Positions 16,340 through 22,174 of a DNA stretch of 33,336 bases are shown piece after piece. Source of the stretch: an uncultured Bacteroidia bacterium (GTDB lineage Bacteria > Bacteroidota > Bacteroidia > Bacteroidales > UBA932); NCBI GenBank assembly GCA_902794005.1, contig CADBFO010000020.1, positions 1 to 33,336 of the forward strand. Reading direction: 5' to 3'. A model generated the notes under the pieces. That model worked only from the letters and a program-made list of their open reading frames with translations, was not told where the DNA came from and did not search any database. The first letter of the stretch is position 1. Every line of letters starts with the position of its first letter. A program made the translations under genes and the position numbers.

Positions 16340-16753
16340 ATGAAAAAGATACTGACTGTCTGGGCCCTGGCCCTCCTGCTGGTTCCGGCAGCGGGGGCCC
16401 AGGATACCGCCATAATCAACAAGAAGAACCTGGTCATCAAGGAATGGAAGACCGACCCCAAGGGCGGGAACAAAGTCCTGGACCATATCACCACCTTTTC
16501 TTCCGAAGGGAAGAAGATAGAAGAGATTGAATACAGCTCCACCGGCCAGAAGTGGCGCAAACGCTTCGAATACGGCCCCGACGGACGGGTTTCCCGCGAG
16601 CTGGTGTACGACGAGCGCAACCGGCTCCTGACCTACAAGAAATTCGAATTCAACGAGTTCGGGAAAAAGAAGCTGCAGTACACCTACAATCCCAAAGGGA
16701 AACTCCTGAGCATCAAGCACTACGAATACATCGCACAAGATGGAGGAGAATAA
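16340..16753 (+). CDS. Small secreted protein with YD/WG-like strand repeats, function unknown
   Basis: This is a 137-residue protein with a clear Sec signal (MKKILTVWALALLLVPAAGAQ). The mature part is a run of short alternating beta-strand units of the type x-x-Y-x-x-x-G-K: TTFSSEGKKIEEIEYSSTG, RFEYGPDGRVSRELVYDERN, KFEFNEFGKKKLQYTYNPKG. These resemble RHS/YD-type or antitoxin-like strand repeats, but the protein is far too short to be a toxin. The ATG at 16340 is chosen over upstream starts because it begins the signal peptide 13 bases after the previous stop. Its 3' end overlaps the VTC gene by 14 bases, so the two are very probably translated together. I cannot name a family. Confidence 0.75.
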   Translation: MKKILTVWALALLLVPAAGAQDTAIINKKNLVIKEWKTDPKGGNKVLDHITTFSSEGKKIEEIEYSSTGQKWRKRFEYGPDGRVSRELVYDERNRLLTYKKFEFNEFGKKKLQYTYNPKGKLLSIKHYEYIAQDGGE

Positions 16754-17537
16754 ACATATCTCTTTTGTCCAGCCTTTGGAGGCCCTTCGGCCCGTTACGC
16801 TCACGGAAATGGACTCCGTAAAGCTGATGAACCGCATCGACTCCAAGTACCTCACCACGGAAGCCGTGCTGCTACGCATACTCTCTGCCGCGGCGGCAGC
16901 CGGCTACCGGGTGCTGGTAACAGAGTCGATGCGCATCAGCCCCTATGATTCCGTTTACTTCGACACGGCCGGTCTCAAGATGTTCTACGACCATCGCAAC
17001 GGCCGGCTGGTGCGCCAGAAAGTGCGAACGCGCAGCTACGTGAATTCCGGCACCACTTTCCTGGAAATCAAGCGGAAAAACAACAAGGGGCGCACCAAGA
17101 AAAAGCGCATCGGCATCCCCGCCGGGGAACTGACGGGTTTCAAGGCCGACGGGGCCGCCTGCGAATACCTGGCCTCGCACTCCCCGTTCCGCTCCGAGGA
17201 CCTCTCCCCTTCCGTGGAAACGCTGTTTCACCGCATCACCCTGGTGAACCCCGCCTTCACCGAACGGCTCACCATCGACACCCGGCTGTGCTTCAAGAAT
17301 TTCCGCACCGGGAAAGAGACTTCCCTGCAGGATGCGGTCATCATTGAACTCAAGCAGGACGGCCGGGCGGAGAGCCGGATGAAAAGCATCCTTCTGGACC
17401 TCCGGGTAAAGCCTGTCCGCGTCAGCAAATACTGTATCGCCCTCACCCTTACCGACCCCCTGGCCAAGACCGGCCGCTTCAAGGAAAAAGTGAGGACCCT
17501 TGAAAAAACCATTGGAAAGAAACTCGTAACAATATGA
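16740..17537 (+). CDS. VTC-domain polyphosphate polymerase-like protein
   Basis: The protein has 265 residues with the VTC (CYTH-like) tunnel fold known from the yeast vacuolar Vtc4 polymerase, which makes polyphosphate from ATP. The expected basic tunnel residues are present: RQKVRTRSY (92-100), FLEIKRK (107-113), RLTIDTRL (from R175), IIELK (E202, K204) and RVSKY (K229). IDSKY near residue 35 is another family mark. No signal peptide or membrane segment is visible, so it should act in the cytoplasm, probably at the membrane with the DUF4956 protein whose start overlaps its stop by four bases. Domain identity is firm. Whether the product is polyphosphate or another nucleotide-derived polymer has not been settled for such clusters, as far as I know. 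Confidence 0.9.
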   Translation: MEENKHISFVQPLEALRPVTLTEMDSVKLMNRIDSKYLTTEAVLLRILSAAAAAGYRVLVTESMRISPYDSVYFDTAGLKMFYDHRNGRLVRQKVRTRSYVNSGTTFLEIKRKNNKGRTKKKRIGIPAGELTGFKADGAACEYLASHSPFRSEDLSPSVETLFHRITLVNPAFTERLTIDTRLCFKNFRTGKETSLQDAVIIELKQDGRAESRMKSILLDLRVKPVRVSKYCIALTLTDPLAKTGRFKEKVRTLEKTIGKKLVTI

Positions 17538-18322
17538 TTATCGACCACTTATTCCGTTTTGTCCAAGACACGGACCTCGCCGCCTTCGGGGAGCTGGAAG
17601 AAGACGCCCTGATGGATGTGCAAGCCATTACGGACGCCATGCTCACCACCGCTCAGAAGTTGTCCGAGCTGGGCATCCGCTTTGTCCTGAACCTGGCCGT
17701 GTGCTGGATTCTGGTACATTTCTTCTATTACAGAAAGAGCAAGCGCCGCGACTACTACTTCACCTTCATGGTGTTCTCGTCGGCCATGCTCATCCTGCTG
17801 TACATCATGGGCAACGTAGAGGTGGGCGTGGGCCTTACCCTGGGTCTGTTCGCCATTTTCGGGGTAATCCGCTACCGCACCGAGACCGTTCCCATCCGGG
17901 AGATGACCTACCTGTTCGTCATCATCGCCCTGGCGGCCGCCAACGGCCTGGCCCCGGTGTATCACCTGGTGGACGTGAGCACGGCGCCGCACTACAGCCT
18001 CAGCTGGGGCAGCGTGGGGGTGATGGCCCTGGTGAACCTGCTGATCATCGTCCTTGTCGGGGTGCTGGAGAGCGAAAGCCTCGTCCGGCACACCACCGCC
18101 AAGCTGGTGCTGTACGACCGCATCGAACTCATCGTTCCGGAAAGACGGGCCGAGCTCATCTCCGACCTCGAAAAACGCATCGGCGTGAAGGTGGAGAATG
18201 TGGAGATCGGCCATGTGGACTTCCTGAAGGATTCGGCCTTTATCAAAGTGTATTATAACCTGCCTAAGGGGGAAAGCAACAGCGTGAACACCCTCACCCG
18301 GGCCAAAGACTACGTAGAATGA
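17534..18322 (+). CDS. DUF4956 integral membrane protein
   Basis: The 262-residue inner-membrane protein has about five hydrophobic segments, at residues roughly 48-68, 75-93, 97-113, 124-139 and 158-177. The DUF4956 signature GLFAIFGVIRYRTETVPIREMTYLF lies between the third and fourth segments. A soluble C-terminal domain of about 80 residues (LVLYDRIELIVPERRAELISDLEKRIG, then VENVEIGHVDFLKDSAFIKVYY) follows, which resembles a ferredoxin-like alpha/beta fold. It is locked between the VTC polymerase and the DUF2490 protein by four-base ATGA overlaps on both sides. This context implies a membrane partner or channel for the polymer made by the VTC protein. That role is an inference. Confidence 0.9.
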   Translation: MIIDHLFRFVQDTDLAAFGELEEDALMDVQAITDAMLTTAQKLSELGIRFVLNLAVCWILVHFFYYRKSKRRDYYFTFMVFSSAMLILLYIMGNVEVGVGLTLGLFAIFGVIRYRTETVPIREMTYLFVIIALAAANGLAPVYHLVDVSTAPHYSLSWGSVGVMALVNLLIIVLVGVLESESLVRHTTAKLVLYDRIELIVPERRAELISDLEKRIGVKVENVEIGHVDFLKDSAFIKVYYNLPKGESNSVNTLTRAKDYVE

Positions 18323-19131
18323 AAAAACTTTTATTGCTCACGGCCCTGCTGCTGCCCATGGCGGCGCAGGCCCAGGATTTCGCCGCACGCGCCTCGGCCG
18401 GGGTGGACTACAAGATTGCCAAGCGCCTCCATCTGACGGCCGAGGAGGAGATTCGGTCGGCCGACAGTTTTTCTTCCCTCGGAAGCCTCCGCACCACGCT
18501 GGGGCTCACTTACAAGCCCGTGAAGTTTCTCAAACTGGGCGCAGGCTATACCCTGATCAACCCCTGGAAGGTGGACAAGGACTTGGATGACGGAACGCTT
18601 TATTCCGGCTTCTGGGCTCCCCGGCACCGTTTTTACGTGGATGCGCGCGCTGCGCTGAACCTGGGCGACTTCCAGCTTTTCATCAAAGAGCGCCTGCAAC
18701 TTACCCACAACGGCGATTCCGGCATGAACGTGTATCAGGACCCGCGCAACGCCCTGGCCCTGAAAAGCCGCATCGGCGTAAAGTACAAGGGCTGGAAAGT
18801 AGTGGAACCGTCGGCCTACTTTGAGCTGCGCACCCAGCTGAACGGAGCCTGGGGCACCACCTCCGGCAGCCAGCAGACCAACAAAAGCGGCAGGACCTAT
18901 TACGCCTTCACCCCCGGCGGATATACGCATGTCTATAACGACCGTTACCGGGGCTGTATCGAACTGGACTGGAACATCAGCAAGCGGCACACGCTGTCTC
19001 CGTATGTGCTGCTGGACGCGGGCTCCGAATATAAGCTGGACACCAACAGCGAAGGCACGCGCCTTTTCAGCGCCGGATACAGCAACTACTTCCGCGTGAG
19101 CCTGGGAGTGGGGTATGTGTTCAGCTTCTGA
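18319..19131 (+). CDS. DUF2490-family outer-membrane beta-barrel protein
   Basis: The 270-residue protein has a Sec signal (MKKLLLLTALLLPMAAQAQ) and alternating amphipathic strands throughout, with the aromatic C-terminus GVGYVFSF typical of an outer-membrane barrel. DUF2490 marks such as VDYKIAKRLHLTAEEEIR, GYTLINPW and KERLQLTHN are present. It is the last gene of the VTC cluster, coupled by ATGA to DUF4956. A polymerase, an inner-membrane protein and an outer-membrane barrel together look like a route across the envelope, but no transport function is shown for DUF2490. Its last 11 bases overlap the end of ispF on the other strand. Confidence 0.88.
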   Translation: MKKLLLLTALLLPMAAQAQDFAARASAGVDYKIAKRLHLTAEEEIRSADSFSSLGSLRTTLGLTYKPVKFLKLGAGYTLINPWKVDKDLDDGTLYSGFWAPRHRFYVDARAALNLGDFQLFIKERLQLTHNGDSGMNVYQDPRNALALKSRIGVKYKGWKVVEPSAYFELRTQLNGAWGTTSGSQQTNKSGRTYYAFTPGGYTHVYNDRYRGCIELDWNISKRHTLSPYVLLDAGSEYKLDTNSEGTRLFSAGYSNYFRVSLGVGYVFSF

Positions 19132-19597
19132 TCAGGGCTGTCGCCCACACCTCGCAGCCTTCGCATCGTCCCACGAAGCCCAGCCGTTCGGTGGTGGTGG
19201 CCTTTACGGAAACGCGGTCTTCGCCTACGCACAGGATGCCGGCGAGGACCGTTCTCATTTGGGCGATGTGCGGAGAGAGTTTGGGCTTTTGCAGGGCGAT
19301 GGTGATGTCCACATTCCCCACGGTGTAACCCTTTTCGTGAACGAGGGCCACCACCTTTTCCAGCAGGAGCTTGCTGTCGGCCCCCTTCCACTCGTCGGAC
19401 GTATCCGGAAAAAGATGGCCGATATCCCCCAGCGCCAGGCAGCCCAGCAGGGCGTCGCAGAGTGCGTGGATGGCCACATCTCCGTCCGAATGGGCCACAA
19501 AGCCGGTTTCCGAAGGGATGCGCACGCCACCCAGCCACATGGGCAGCCCGGGCGAAAGGGCATGCACGTCGTAACCATTTCCGATTCGAATATCCAT
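19121..19597 (-). CDS. ispF: 2-C-methyl-D-erythritol 2,4-cyclodiphosphate synthase
   Basis: This is an enzyme of the MEP isoprenoid pathway that cyclises CDP-methylerythritol phosphate to the cyclodiphosphate, in the cytoplasm as a trimer. Its 158 residues match the family. Metal ligands are D10 and H12 (GYDVH) and H44 (VAIHALCDALLG). AHSDGDV, DIGHLFPDT and the ATTTERLGF segment near the end are all present. The frame is open upstream to 19666, but the ATG at 19597 matches the family N-terminus (MDIRIGNGYDVH) and follows a promoter. The gene stands alone, converging with and overlapping the DUF2490 gene by 11 bases. No oddities. Confidence 0.95.
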   Translation of the reverse strand: MDIRIGNGYDVHALSPGLPMWLGGVRIPSETGFVAHSDGDVAIHALCDALLGCLALGDIGHLFPDTSDEWKGADSKLLLEKVVALVHEKGYTVGNVDITIALQKPKLSPHIAQMRTVLAGILCVGEDRVSVKATTTERLGFVGRCEGCEVWATALIRS

Positions 19598-19614
19598 GTT
19601 TGACTCGTTTTTTG

Positions 19615-19622
19615 CAAAGATA
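19615..19622 (-). promoter_or_regulatory. -7 box of the ispF promoter
   Basis: TATCTTTG on the minus strand, 17 bases before the ATG, matches TAnnTTTG. No TTG stands at the usual distance upstream, so the -33 part is weak or absent. Confidence 0.5.
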
Positions 19623-19659
19623 CCAAAAATTCCCGGTATTGCATCTTTGGCACGATGGT

Positions 19660-19868
19660 CCCTCACGGCGGGGGGTGTTGTCCCTCACACAGCGGTGCGT
19701 AACGTGCTGGCCCTCACACGGCGGCGCGGGGTGGGGGCGCATAATGTGCTGGCCCTCACACGGCGGTGCGGGGTGGGGGCGCATAATGTGCTGGCCCTCA
19801 CACGGCGGTACGGGGTGGCGTAATGCGTTATCCCTCACGGCCACGCGAGATGGCGCGTAACGTGCTGA
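19660..19868. repeat. Tandem array of about 42-bp units
   Basis: Units beginning CCCTCAC start at 19660, 19682, 19711, 19753, 19795 and 19832. The two between 19711 and 19794 are exactly 42 bp and nearly identical; the others are shorter or degenerate. Each full unit ends in GCATAATGTGCTGG, which resembles the sequence flanking the hairpin element just downstream (GCGTAATATGCTGAT). In one minus-strand frame the array reads PPCEGQHIMRPHPA repeatedly, but that frame runs across ispF in the wrong phase, so it is treated as non-coding. Confidence 0.85.
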
Positions 19869-19879
19869 TTATGAACCGG

Positions 19880-19958
19880 TTGCGCATAATCCTCTGCGCA
19901 AAAAGTGCAGAGGATTGTGCGTAATATGCTGATAGTGAAGAACTTATTTGCCACGGGG
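19880..19958. repeat. Dispersed hairpin element, copy A
   Basis: The core arms are AATCCTCTGC (19888-19897) and GCAGAGGATT (19907-19916); the stem extends outward with two mismatches to about 19880-19923. It is followed by ATATGCTGATAGTGAAG and TTGCCAC, which parallels the right flank of copy D. Together with the tandem array before it and copy B after it, it fills most of the 19598-20428 gap, where no gene is seen. Confidence 0.8.
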
Positions 19959-19990
19959 TTTTATCCTGTCCTGATATCGGTTTACATTGA

Positions 19991-20025
19991 TGTCGCGAGG
20001 ATACAATATTTTCGCGGCATTTTTT
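19991..20025 (+). terminator. Rho-independent terminator-like hairpin, plus strand
   Basis: Arms TGTCGCGA (19991-19998) and TCGCGGCA (20012-20019) pair with one G-T wobble and are followed by six T (20020-20025). There is no plus-strand gene just before it; the last one ends at 19131. It may end read-through from the VTC cluster or an unseen short RNA. A second, GC-only hairpin (GCCGCCGCT and AGCGGCGGC, 20034-20062) follows. Confidence 0.5.
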
Positions 20026-20116
20026 ACGGCACCGCCGCCGCTCGATAAGCAGGAGCGGCGGCTACAACACGGCCGGCTCCGGTGGGCTCCGGGCAAGGGC
20101 CCTCCTCCCCGGCCGC

Positions 20117-20250
20117 TTGTTGCCGGTCTTGCCTGAGGGTCCAATGGAACCTGGCCTGCATCGGGACAGCAGGGGTGGCAAACAAGTAGCTGAGACAGAG
20201 CCGTTTACGCAAAATCCTCTGCACTTTTTGCGCAGAGGATTATATGTAAC
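20117..20250. repeat. Dispersed hairpin element, copy B (long form)
   Basis: The core arms are AATCCTCTGC (20213-20222) and GCAGAGGATT (20232-20241). The 95 bases before it, from TTGTTGCCGGTCTTGCCTGA through CAGCAGGGGTGGCAA to AGCTGAGACAGAG, match the reverse complement of copy C (28239-28372) with few changes. Copies B and C are thus an inverted pair of about 133 bp, nearly 8 kb apart. Confidence 0.88.
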
Positions 20251-20283
20251 ATATTCATTACCAGCAGATTAGGATCCACCCCT

Positions 20284-20425
20284 ACAAAGCGGGATTTGCG
20301 AAGGGTTGCAAAAACGCTCTGCAAAAGGCTCCAGAAACGGGATTCGCAAAAGGCTACGAAAACGCGATCGCAAAGGGTTGAAAAACACTCTGCAAAGGCC
20401 TGCAAAGCGGGATTTGCGAAGGGAG
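20284..20425. repeat. Imperfect tandem array of about 23-bp units
   Basis: There are about six units of the form GCAAAacGcGaTtcGCAAAgGg. The first and last contain an identical 21-base stretch starting CAAAGCGGGATTTGCGAAGG (20287-20307 and 20403-20423), 116 bases apart, which is five unit lengths. Many units are partly palindromic (GCGATCGC in the fourth). The array ends 4 bases before the rsmE stop. Confidence 0.75.
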
Positions 20426-20428
20426 CGG

Positions 20429-21184
20429 CTAGAGGTAGCGGAGATAAACGGCGGTAGCGGCGGTGACGGCGGCCGTTTCGGTACGGAGCCGCGAGGCCCC
20501 CAGGTGCACGGGAATGTAGCCCTGCGACAAGGCCAGCTGCGCCTCTTCGGGGGAGAAATCCCCTTCCGGGCCGATCAGCACCCTAACGTCCGTTCCGTCA
20601 TAGGCTTCCAGCACCTCCTTGATGCTGCGACGGGGGACGGATTCGTCCTCGAAGCAGTAGGCGATGAGCCGAAGGGGCGCCCGGTCGCTGCCAGGGCCCT
20701 CGGGCATGACGGAGGTGCCCCCGTCGGTCCGGAGGAAGTCCTTCACGCTCACGGGCTCGGCGATTTCCGGAATCCGGGCCTTGAGGGACTGCTTGGTGGC
20801 GGAGAGGGCGATGCGCCCGGCCCGTTCGGTTTTGTAAACACGGCGCTCGGAGCGGTCGCCGATGAGCGGCACGATGCGGTCCACGCCCACTTCAGTGGCC
20901 TTTTCCACAAACCACTCGAAGCGGTCGTTGTTCTTGGTGGGACAGCAGCCGATGGTGAGGCGGTACGGATGCCCGCCGAAGCCCGGCACGCCGGAAAGCA
21001 CCCGGGCCGATGCCCCTTTTACAGAGTCATCCACCAGGGCGCAGTGGTAAAGCGTCCCCAGCCCGTCGATGACATCGATTTCATCACCGGTCCGGTGCCG
21101 GAGCACCCGCACGCAGTGTCCGCTTTCTTCGGCATCCAGCCGGCAGACGCCGTCGGAAACATCGTATGCGTAGAACAGTTCCAT
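20429..21184 (-). CDS. rsmE: 16S rRNA (uracil1498-N3)-methyltransferase
   Basis: This SPOUT-class methyltransferase modifies U1498 of 16S rRNA using S-adenosylmethionine. It has 251 residues. The N-terminal PUA-like part (MELFYAYDVSDGVCRLDAEESGHCVRVLRHRTGDEI) is followed by KNNDRFEWFVEKATEVGVDRIVPL. The trefoil-knot cofactor site is LIGPEGDFSPEEAQLA and LGASRLRTETAAVTA, both hallmarks of RsmE. The frame extends upstream to 21271, but the ATG at 21184 matches the family start, and a strong promoter ends 5 bases before it. The gene follows the terminator of the SusCD operon, so it has its own transcript. Assignment is secure. Confidence 0.95.
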   Translation of the reverse strand: MELFYAYDVSDGVCRLDAEESGHCVRVLRHRTGDEIDVIDGLGTLYHCALVDDSVKGASARVLSGVPGFGGHPYRLTIGCCPTKNNDRFEWFVEKATEVGVDRIVPLIGDRSERRVYKTERAGRIALSATKQSLKARIPEIAEPVSVKDFLRTDGGTSVMPEGPGSDRAPLRLIAYCFEDESVPRRSIKEVLEAYDGTDVRVLIGPEGDFSPEEAQLALSQGYIPVHLGASRLRTETAAVTAATAVYLRYL

Positions 21185-21189
21185 CGGCA

Positions 21190-21221
21190 CAAATTTACTT
21201 GCAAAGCGAGAGAAAAACAAA
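21190..21221 (-). promoter_or_regulatory. Strong Bacteroidota promoter of rsmE (leaderless)
   Basis: Minus strand: TTTG at 21221-21218, a 20-base spacer, TAAATTTG at 21197-21190, then 5 bases to the ATG at 21184. This is a near-perfect consensus, and transcription should start within a base or two of the start codon. Confidence 0.8.
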
Positions 21222-21241
21222 TAAAGCTGCCGGAAAGCAAA

Positions 21242-21268
21242 CAGCCGCCACCGGAAGGGTGACGGCTG
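21242..21268 (-). terminator. Terminator of the SusCD operon
   Basis: A minus-strand hairpin of 11-base arms with one mismatch (CAGCCGTCACC and GGTGGCGGCTG, tetra- to pentaloop) lies 15 bases after the lipoprotein stop and is followed by TTTGCTTT. It separates this operon from rsmE. Confidence 0.7.
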
Positions 21269-21283
21269 CAAGCATAAGGTTCA

Positions 21284-22156
21284 TCAGTTGAGGGTGAAGA
21301 CGTCGAAAACGCCGGCGGAACCGTACACGATTTCACCCGTGTCGGGGTCCAGCGCGGCGGTGTCGGACAGGTAGAACATCTTCTTTTCCGGATCGTAGTA
21401 CGGATGCTGGAGACCGTGGTCCTGATACCATTTGTCAATGTAGTCTCTCCACTGGGCGTAGCCTTCCTTGTAGTTGGGACCGCCGAACATGCAGGCGACG
21501 GCGCCGCGGTCGGCAATCATCCAGTCTTCGCAGCCCATGTACTGGAACGGGACATAGACCAGGTTGGTTTCCGTATCCCAGAACCAGACATAATCCTGGA
21601 CGGGATATCCGGGACCGGAATCGTGGCCCCAGCAGTCGGGCAGATAGCACTGGAGGACATTGGTGTCGAATTCTCTGGCATACATTTCCTTCTCTTCAAC
21701 TTCTCCCCACCACCCTTCTTCGATGACACCTTCTCCGAACTTGCGGTAGGAAGTGGGCATCTGGAGGGTGAGCTCGGCGCTTTCATATCCATAGACGGAG
21801 GTGAAGTTGTTCACTTTGAGGGTGATGGTGTAGAATTCGTTCAGGACAATGTCGGCCTTGTTGTAATGGATGGCGATGTTGCCCACGCGGTCTCCGTCAT
21901 TGATGGTCACCACAGAAGGGACCGTAAAGACGGAAGGGCCATCGGCCGATATGCTGACGTCGAGGTCTCCCGAAGTGCCCAGGCGCACCACAGGCACTTC
22001 GATGACGGGATTGGAAGTGAGATCGTAACTGAAAGCTTCCTTGAAGAAGTAGCTTTCGGTACTGGAACCACCACCGACGTTTTCGCCCTGTTTGTTACAG
22101 GAAACCGCAAAGACAAGGACGGCGGCAGACAGGAATATGTTCAATAATTTTTTCAT
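21284..22156 (-). CDS. SusCD-associated lipoprotein, probable surface glycan-binding or accessory protein
   Basis: This 290-residue lipoprotein (lipobox AVSC, Cys20) is the last gene of the SusCD operon, 18 bases after susD. The N-terminal half (SYFFKEAFSYDLTSNPVIEVPVVRLG, then DRVGNIAIHYNKADIVLNEFYTITLKVNN) looks like a Calx-beta/DUF4843-type Ig-like strand domain. A Trp-rich segment (EEGWWGEVEEKEMY) and a C-terminal part (KKMFYLSDTAALDPDTGEIVYG) follow. Genes in this position usually encode surface glycan- or peptide-binding lipoproteins (SusE/SusF-like in role, not in sequence). The ATG at 22156 starts the signal peptide. I do not recognise the exact family, and the ligand is unknown. Confidence 0.75.
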   Translation of the reverse strand: MKKLLNIFLSAAVLVFAVSCNKQGENVGGGSSTESYFFKEAFSYDLTSNPVIEVPVVRLGTSGDLDVSISADGPSVFTVPSVVTINDGDRVGNIAIHYNKADIVLNEFYTITLKVNNFTSVYGYESAELTLQMPTSYRKFGEGVIEEGWWGEVEEKEMYAREFDTNVLQCYLPDCWGHDSGPGYPVQDYVWFWDTETNLVYVPFQYMGCEDWMIADRGAVACMFGGPNYKEGYAQWRDYIDKWYQDHGLQHPYYDPEKKMFYLSDTAALDPDTGEIVYGSAGVFDVFTLN

Positions 22157-22174
22157 GATCAAGTCTTTATAAGA

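Noticed and set aside
19086-19844. Minus-strand frame with a repeated PPCEGQHIMRPHPA peptide
   Set aside because: Most of it overlaps ispF in the wrong phase. The peptide repeat follows simply from 42 being divisible by three, and flanking units break the period.
19924-20144. Minus-strand frame ending in NAAKILYPRDINVNRYQDRIKPRGK-like sequence
   Set aside because: It passes through a terminator hairpin and a GC-only hairpin, has no recognisable start or family, and its codon use differs from the real genes.
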